Position numbers and translations under genes: made by a program
NCBI GenBank assembly: GCA_904397865.1
Contig: CAJFOS010000015.1
Span: forward strand, 1-58,168
DNA length: 58,168 nt
Reading direction: 5' to 3'
Origin: Candidatus Allochristensenella caecavium
GTDB taxonomy: Bacteria > Bacillota > Clostridia > Christensenellales > QAND01
In this document: one piece after another, positions 53,268-58,168 of the stretch
Layout of the letters: each line of letters starts with the position of its first letter
Position numbering within the stretch: position 1 is the stretch's first letter
Notes under the pieces: generated by a model
What the model was told of the DNA's origin: nothing
What the model saw: only the letters and a program-made list of their open reading frames with translations
Databases searched by the model: none

Positions 53268-53414
53268 CTTCCAATCCCCCACTTTTAGCCGCCTGTGTCC
53301 CACGGCAAAGAGAAGGAGCATGCGTGCAGCCGTGCACACATACTCCTTCAAGCGCGTTGCATTATAGCATAGCCTGCCTCTTTATACAATCCTTATATAT
53401 TCCCGCCGAATATC

Positions 53415-53446
53415 AAAAAGACGGCCGTGTAAACAGCCGCCTTTTA
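53415..53446 (-). terminator. terminator of the ABC exporter operon
   Basis: On the minus strand AAAAGGCGGC pairs with GGCCGTCTTTTT with one mismatch, 19 bp after the last ABC gene. Confidence 0.7.
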
Positions 53447-53464
53447 ACATGCCAGGGCAGGGAA

Positions 53465-55204
53465 CTATTCCGCAGAAAGTACCCAGTTCTGGCTTTCTGT
53501 CTGCAATGTAACCATGTGCCGGTAAATACCGTCTTTGCGCATCAGTTCCGCCGGCGTTCCATGTTCGGCCACTGTTCCATTGGCCAGCACCACAATCTGG
53601 TCGGCTCCGGCGACCGTCCGCATCCGGTGCGCAATGACCAGCACGGTTTTGTTTGCAATCAACCGTGACAGAGCCGATTGAATCAGCGTTTCGTTTTCCA
53701 CGTCCAACGAAGCGGTGGCTTCGTCCAGCAGGATGATGGGCGCATCCTTGAGAAAGGCCCGTGCGATGGAAATGCGCTGCCGTTCGCCGCCGGAAAGCTC
53801 GCATCCGTTTTCTCCAATCAGGCTATGCCAGCCATCAGGGAGCTTTTCAGCGAATTCATCGCAGTTGGCCAAGCGGGCCGCTTCCAATACCTCCTCATCC
53901 GTCGCGCCCTTTCTTCCGATGCGGATGTTTTCCAAGATGGTGTTGTTAAACAGCGTCACATCCTGGAAGACGATGGAGTACAGTGAGAGCAGCGTTTCCG
54001 GGTCGATTTTGGATACATCCATACCGCCGACAGTGACCGTTCCTTGCTTGGCGTCCCAAAAACGGGAAGCCAGGCGTGAAACCGTCGTCTTGCCGCCGCC
54101 CGAAGGGCCGACCAGCGCTGTTACCTCCCCCTGCTTGGCAGTAAAGGATACATCCTTGAGCACGACTTCCTTCTCGTTGTAAGCAAATCCGACGTGGTCG
54201 AATACGATATCGCACCCTTGGTTGGTCAGCGTTGTGCTTCCTTCCTGGACGGGATGATCGAGGATTTCATTCATGCGCGCCACGTTGGTGCGCGTTGCAA
54301 TGATGGCGGCCAGGTTTTGCAGCGCCGTTTGCAATGGGTCATATAGCCGTGAAGCAACCAAGAGGAACATGAAGAATGTCAGTACATCCAGCGAACCATT
54401 CGCCAGCAGCACTGCGCCCGTCAGAGCTACCGTTGCAATGCCGAGTTTGAGAATCAGCTGTGCAGAGACGACGAATACCGCCGTACCCAGTTCCGAAATA
54501 ATCGCCCGTTTTTCTACCGCTTTGATTTTTTGGTCCAACCCTTTGAGATAGGTGGCCTCCGCATTGTTGGCTTTTAAATCCTGCATGGTTTCCAGGCATT
54601 CCTGGATGCCGTCTGCACAAGCCATTTTTGCCGACATCTGCCGCCGGCTGAGCGCCTGCTGTGCGCGGAATGTCAGTGCGACGATGGCAAAGGACACCGG
54701 CACCACCCAGACGGCGGCCAACGCCATCCGCCAGTCAAAACAAAACAGGCCTATGCATACAAGCACCGTGGAAAAGATGGCGCCCATCAGTTCCGGAATA
54801 AAGTGCGAAAAGCTTTGTTCAAGGAAAGTACAGTCCGCCATGATGGTGCTGGTCAAGTCCGCCAAATCCTTTTTGCCAAAAAACGAGAGCGGAAGTTTAC
54901 GCAGTTTTTCCGCCAGCGAAATGCGGCGTACGCCGCTTTCTACATACGTGGCGAAATATGTCGCATTATATTGGAACCAGGTGGTAATAAATATAAGCGC
55001 CAGGCACACCACGCATCCGACACCGTATAGGGGCAATTTGGCGTCCGGTACGCCGCCGCCCATCAGGTCGCCGACCAGCCAGTACAAAAGCCCCACCGGC
55101 AGCATCAGCACGATGTTGGAGAAAATACACGCAATACAACCCTTGATTAAATCCACGGCCCCCTGGCGGGAGAGCGCGAATGTATGCTGCAGTTTTTCCA
55201 TCAT
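53465..55204 (-). CDS. ABC exporter half-transporter, subunit B
   Basis: A 579-residue half-transporter: an N-terminal six-helix domain (about 1-320) and a C-terminal ATPase. Walker A is VGPSGGGKTTVSRL, the signature LSGGERQRISIARA and Walker B IILLDEATASLD. Its ATG overlaps the stop of subunit A, so the pair are co-translated and probably form a heterodimer. Exporters of this type move lipids, peptides or drugs. AGGAGG precedes the start. Confidence 0.95.
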   Translation of the reverse strand: MMEKLQHTFALSRQGAVDLIKGCIACIFSNIVLMLPVGLLYWLVGDLMGGGVPDAKLPLYGVGCVVCLALIFITTWFQYNATYFATYVESGVRRISLAEKLRKLPLSFFGKKDLADLTSTIMADCTFLEQSFSHFIPELMGAIFSTVLVCIGLFCFDWRMALAAVWVVPVSFAIVALTFRAQQALSRRQMSAKMACADGIQECLETMQDLKANNAEATYLKGLDQKIKAVEKRAIISELGTAVFVVSAQLILKLGIATVALTGAVLLANGSLDVLTFFMFLLVASRLYDPLQTALQNLAAIIATRTNVARMNEILDHPVQEGSTTLTNQGCDIVFDHVGFAYNEKEVVLKDVSFTAKQGEVTALVGPSGGGKTTVSRLASRFWDAKQGTVTVGGMDVSKIDPETLLSLYSIVFQDVTLFNNTILENIRIGRKGATDEEVLEAARLANCDEFAEKLPDGWHSLIGENGCELSGGERQRISIARAFLKDAPIILLDEATASLDVENETLIQSALSRLIANKTVLVIAHRMRTVAGADQIVVLANGTVAEHGTPAELMRKDGIYRHMVTLQTESQNWVLSAE

Positions 55205-56976
55205 ACCGCAGCCTCCTTTCCAACCTTCCATTGTACGGAGGTCTGGTAGTTTTCCCACATGGAACGGTACAGCCCCTCCTGTTCGGACAGGGCGGCATGG
55301 GTGCCATGCTGGACAATCTGTCCTTCCTTCAATACAAAAATTTCATCCGCTTTCACCACTGTAGACAAGCGGTGGGCAATCATGATAACGGTCTTTCCTT
55401 TGGCCAATTCCGAAAAAGCCTGCTGTACGCGGATTTCATTATCCGGGTCGGCGAATGCGGTGGCTTCATCCAGGATGATGATGGGTGCATTTTTCAGCAT
55501 CACCCGCGCGATGGCAATGCGCTGCTGTTCACCGCCAGAGAGATAGACCCCCTTTGCGCCGATAACCGTGTCCACCCCCTGCGGCAGTTTTTCGATGATG
55601 TCCATACATTGGGCGGCTTCCAGGGCCCGCATCACTTCCTCTCGCGTGGCTTGAGGCTTGCCCAGCCGCACATTTTCCAGAATGGATGTTTTCAGCAGTT
55701 TGCTGTTTTGAAAAACAAAGGACACCGCATGCATCAATTGCTGCTTGGGAATGTTCCGTACATCCACCCCGCCGACGCACACTTGGCCCTGCTGGACGTC
55801 AAAAAACCGGGCAATCACGTTGGCCAGCGTCGTCTTGCCGCCGCCGGACGGCCCAACAAACGCCACCGTTTTCCCCGCATCGATGCGCAGGGATACGTCA
55901 TGTAGCGCATCCGTTTTTCCATCGTAACTGTAGCACACGCCTTTGAGTTCCACCGATGAATCCACCGGCCGGGCCGATTCTTTCGTCTGTACAAGCGGCT
56001 GGACACACAGTACGCTGTCAATGCGTTCCAGGGCATCTGCAACAATCATCGCGTTTTCACTCTGGAACATGATTTTTGTCAAAGTGATGGTGATAATCGG
56101 CGTGATGATGATGTAGAAAATCAAATTCAACAGAAATGTGCTGCTCACGCCGTTCTGTGTAAACAACAGTGCCGCCGCGATTAGAAAAGCAAACACACTG
56201 TTGACCGCCGTTGTATAAAACATCATAGGCAAACGCAGCTGTTTGGTATATGCAATGACCCATTTTCCATACCGGTCAATGGAGTCCTTAAAACGTTTGA
56301 AGGAAAACACCGTCTGCCCGAATGTCTTTACCACCGGCACGCCACGCACATATTCCACCGCTTCGTTGGACATGTCATCCAGGGCGTTTTGATATTCTTT
56401 CATTTTCTGCTGCATTTTTGCACCCGTCATGCTGGCCATAATCAAAAACGCAAGCACTACCGGCAGCAGACTCAGCAGCCCCAACCGCCAATCAAAGAGG
56501 AACAACATCGCCAACAGCCCCAGCGGTGTCGCAATGGCGCCCGCCTTGTCCGGCAGCTGATGGGCCAGATACGTCTCTGTAGCCGCGCTGGATTCATTGA
56601 CGATTTTACGCAGCTTGCCGCTTCCAAACTGTGCCATAAACCCGAGCGGGAGCGTAGCGATGTGATGCATAGCATGGCTGCGGATGTTTGCCGCAATGCG
56701 AAAGGCGCTCAGATGTGAACACATCAGCGCCGCGACATAAATCAACAGTGCCAGCGCCGCAAACAATACGGCCATCCAGCCATAATGGGCCAGGTTCTGT
56801 GCCTGCGAAAAGGCAGGGGCGACCTCTAGCACTTCCCGAATCAGCGCCCAAATGTACACGAACGGCACCAACGCAATCAGCGCACTGATTACCGAAAGAA
56901 ACCAGGACGCAATGGTCAGATACTTGTGCCCGCCGGCATATGCCAGTAGGCGGGACAAGTTGGATTGTTTGTTCAA
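55201..56976 (-). CDS. ABC exporter half-transporter, subunit A
   Basis: A 591-residue half-transporter with the same layout: six helices, then Walker A VGPSGGGKTTLANVI, signature LSGGEQQRIAIARV and Walker B IIILDEATAFAD. In the D-loop Phe-Ala-Asp replaces the usual Ser-Leu-Asp. The start is TTG 56976, seven bases after AAAGGAGG; the longer frame from 57111 overlaps the regulator gene and lacks a site. The gene follows the TetR regulator by 110 bp in the same operon. Confidence 0.94.
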   Translation of the reverse strand: MNKQSNLSRLLAYAGGHKYLTIASWFLSVISALIALVPFVYIWALIREVLEVAPAFSQAQNLAHYGWMAVLFAALALLIYVAALMCSHLSAFRIAANIRSHAMHHIATLPLGFMAQFGSGKLRKIVNESSAATETYLAHQLPDKAGAIATPLGLLAMLFLFDWRLGLLSLLPVVLAFLIMASMTGAKMQQKMKEYQNALDDMSNEAVEYVRGVPVVKTFGQTVFSFKRFKDSIDRYGKWVIAYTKQLRLPMMFYTTAVNSVFAFLIAAALLFTQNGVSSTFLLNLIFYIIITPIITITLTKIMFQSENAMIVADALERIDSVLCVQPLVQTKESARPVDSSVELKGVCYSYDGKTDALHDVSLRIDAGKTVAFVGPSGGGKTTLANVIARFFDVQQGQVCVGGVDVRNIPKQQLMHAVSFVFQNSKLLKTSILENVRLGKPQATREEVMRALEAAQCMDIIEKLPQGVDTVIGAKGVYLSGGEQQRIAIARVMLKNAPIIILDEATAFADPDNEIRVQQAFSELAKGKTVIMIAHRLSTVVKADEIFVLKEGQIVQHGTHAALSEQEGLYRSMWENYQTSVQWKVGKEAAV

Positions 56977-57086
56977 ATCGACTCCTCCTTTGAAAAAATG
57001 ATAAGAAGCAGCCCGCACGAAGCAGGCGGCTTGTAAGGACACTCCAATGTTAGCTATTGCTAACTGCGGGGGAAAAAGGATAGGGC

Positions 57087-57701
57087 TTAAAGCCCCATGA
57101 TTTTGGTCCATCCAGCGGTATAAAATTCACGCAGCTCCCGCACATACCGCAAGGATTGTTCCTTAGGCATGTCATGAATGACGATTTCAAAAAAACTACT
57201 GAATAAACCGCTGACCAGGATATGTTCCAGCTGCGGTTCAATCGGCCGAACCGTATGCCCCATATCCGCCAATACATCCATAAACGCGTGCGTTGCTGTG
57301 GTTTCAATTTCCACCATCTCATCTACAAAATGCTCATATTCCGTCCCCTCAGCGCAGCAGAGAAGCAGCTTGAACGCATCGAAATGTTCATAAATATAAT
57401 CCACCATCCAGTCGATGCACTGGCCGGAGATTTCCCCCATCTGCCCAGGCTGTTCGGAAGGGGGGAGCTCAGCAAATGCATCCTGCGCCTGACGGAATCT
57501 TCCTAGGAACACATGAGCCTGTTCACCCACCAAGGCGTCAAACAGCGCCGCTTTGCTTTTGTAATAGCCGTAAAAAGCGCCGGTGGTCACACCCGCTTCT
57601 CGAACGATATTGCGCAGCGATGCCGCGCGGAACCCCTTTTGCAGGAATTCTTGCATGCCAGCCTGTAAAATGCGCTGTTGGGTGTGCAGGGTGTCGTCCA
57701 C
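57087..57701 (-). CDS. TetR/AcrR-family regulator of the ABC exporter
   Basis: A TetR protein of about 204 residues with an N-terminal helix-turn-helix (RILQAGMQEFLQKGFRAASLRNIVREAGVTTGAFYGYYKSKAALFDAL) and an all-helical ligand domain. The start is taken as GTG 57701 because GGAGG lies five bases upstream. ATG 57713 would put the start right at the operator and without a site. It is the first gene of the operon with the two ABC genes and likely represses it until an exported compound binds. Confidence 0.9.
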   Translation of the reverse strand: MDDTLHTQQRILQAGMQEFLQKGFRAASLRNIVREAGVTTGAFYGYYKSKAALFDALVGEQAHVFLGRFRQAQDAFAELPPSEQPGQMGEISGQCIDWMVDYIYEHFDAFKLLLCCAEGTEYEHFVDEMVEIETTATHAFMDVLADMGHTVRPIEPQLEHILVSGLFSSFFEIVIHDMPKEQSLRYVRELREFYTAGWTKIMGL

Positions 57702-57712
57702 TTTGTCCTCCA

Positions 57713-57766
57713 TATAACGATGTTATATAACGCTGTTATAATACTGCGCTGCTTGCACGCTGTCAA
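57713..57766 (-). promoter_or_regulatory. tetR promoter with tandem overlapping operators
   Basis: On the minus strand TTGACA (57761-57766), 17 bp, TATTAT (57738-57743) form a near-consensus promoter. Two palindromes, TATAAC-GAT-GTTATA (57713-57727) and TATAAC-GCT-GTTATA (57726-57740), overlap the -10 and start site by sharing two bases. They are the probable operators of the TetR protein. Confidence 0.85.
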
Positions 57767-57857
57767 GGGAAAAGAGGAGAGGGAAACCCATGTTTTAAAA
57801 AAGCATTTCGCATAAAAGAGGTTTCCATCGCTATTCCTATATGAAAGCAGGAACCCA

Positions 57858-57886
57858 TTGCATTTTTTAAATGCTTATGCTAAAAT
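57858..57886 (+). promoter_or_regulatory. promoter ahead of tRNA-like genes
   Basis: TTGCAT (57858-57863), 17 bp, TAAAAT (57881-57886) preceded by TGC, an extended -10. It points at the tRNA-Ser-like sequence 21 bp away. The stretch 57767-57857 holds no other feature. Confidence 0.7.
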
Positions 57887-57906
57887 AAACCCCGCATGTG
57901 ACGCTT

Positions 57907-57977
57907 GGAGAAGTATCGAAGTGGTCATAACGAGCTCGACTCGAAATCCTGCGGGGTTCTGTCCGTTTCGTCCACCA
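57907..57977 (+). pseudogene. tRNA-Ser-like pseudogene (CGA anticodon loop)
   Basis: It shares 20 bases in a row (57913-57932) and the CTCGAAA anticodon loop (57940-57946) with the tRNA-Ser further right, exactly 200 nt away. The anticodon stem is broken (CTCGA against TCCTG). It lacks a proper variable arm and T arm. A degenerate 3' end (TTCGTCC-A-CCA) at 57967-57977 still pairs with five of the seven acceptor bases GGAGAAG. AACCCCGCA (57888-57896) and TGCGGGGTT (about 57950-57958) form an inverted repeat around its 5' half. Confidence 0.6.
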
Positions 57978-58106
57978 AAAACCTTGTAGCCATGCGGGTT
58001 TTACCCGGTTCGAAAAACTGAATAATTCGCTGTTCTTTCCGTCAGTTCTTTCCAAAGCCTTTTTCTATCGGAAAAAGGCGGAGAAAAACGGCGGCTGAAC
58101 ATATAG

Positions 58107-58168
58107 GGAGCGGTATCGAAGTGGTCATAACGGGCCTGACTCGAAATCAGGTAGTCCTCACGGGCTCG
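58107..58168 (+). tRNA. tRNA-Ser(CGA), 5' part, cut by window edge
   Basis: The acceptor 5' strand GGAGCGG is followed by TA, the D arm and the anticodon stem CCTGA (58135-58139) paired with TCAGG (58147-58151) around CTCGAAA, giving anticodon CGA at 58142-58144. The start of a long variable arm (GTCCTCACGGGC) fits a serine tRNA. The 3' half lies outside the window. Confidence 0.85.

Noticed and set aside
57867-58055. 62-residue minus-strand frame across the tRNA-like sequence
   Set aside because: Frames over tRNA D arms regularly give such spurious peptides; no ribosome binding site.
1-58168. CRISPR arrays, insertion sequences or prophage
   Set aside because: No regularly spaced repeats, transposase, integrase or phage structural genes were seen; the single phage-named family (DUF5131) is a common chromosomal protein.

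Overview
The window reads as chromosomal DNA of an anaerobic, fermentative Firmicute, probably class Clostridia with a fairly high GC content. This is inferred from gene content: pyruvate formate-lyase with its activase under a ZTP (pfl-motif) riboswitch, a TPP-riboswitch-controlled ThiT vitamin transporter, strong AGGAGG-type ribosome binding sites, several TTG/GTG starts, a sortase-type surface protein, and a selenium-dependent molybdenum hydroxylase (SDMH) gene set. No phage, transposon, plasmid or CRISPR structure is visible; most of it is ordinary housekeeping and accessory chromosome.

Layout. 0-10 kb: edge of an unknown gene, Lrp-type regulator diverging from a MATE exporter, PHP phosphoesterase and radical-SAM enzyme, Spx/ArsC-like protein, VOC/TfoX/TSCPD small proteins, a PadR regulator with its membrane partner, a FlK-like thioesterase and a dicarboxylate-type symporter. 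10-15 kb: two acetyltransferases, DUF3343 and YedF (selenium-associated), methionine aminopeptidase with a SEC-C motif, a DUF5131 protein and an XRE protein. 15-23 kb: the SDMH cluster, first yqeC-yqeB-xdhC-moeA-like-mocA, then a separately promoted xanthine-dehydrogenase-type operon (Mo, FAD and 2x[2Fe-2S] subunits). DUF3343 and YedF just upstream are the usual companions. selD was not seen and may lie outside the window.

23-31 kb: flavoprotein reductase, XRE repressor diverging from a repeat-containing cell-wall-anchored protein, EutT-like cobalamin adenosyltransferase, sugar-phosphate isomerase family protein, glucose-6-phosphate isomerase, HAD phosphatase, TPP riboswitch plus ThiT, a 49-codon small ORF and a small XRE regulator. 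31-45 kb: YbhJ-like aconitase-family hydratase, the complete dTDP-L-rhamnose operon (rfbA-rfbC-rfbB-rfbD) plus a glycosyltransferase, zinc-ribbon protein, LPG-synthase/flippase-like membrane protein, TrkH-TrkA potassium uptake, a nucleotidyltransferase and FtsH. 45-58 kb: patatin-like phospholipase, pflA, pflB with its ZTP riboswitch, a putative structured small RNA divergent from pflB, ribokinase, a second MATE exporter, a TetR-controlled heterodimeric ABC exporter, and at the right edge a tRNA-Ser-like pseudogene followed exactly 200 nt later by the 5' part of a genuine-looking tRNA-Ser(CGA).

The least explained elements are the candidate small RNA at about 50183-50325, the triple-repeat surface protein with its divergent regulator and an antisense promoter inside that locus, the 49-codon ORF at 30612-30761, and the tRNA-like pseudogene at the right end. 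All functional calls come from reading the sequence and known family motifs; no database search was possible.
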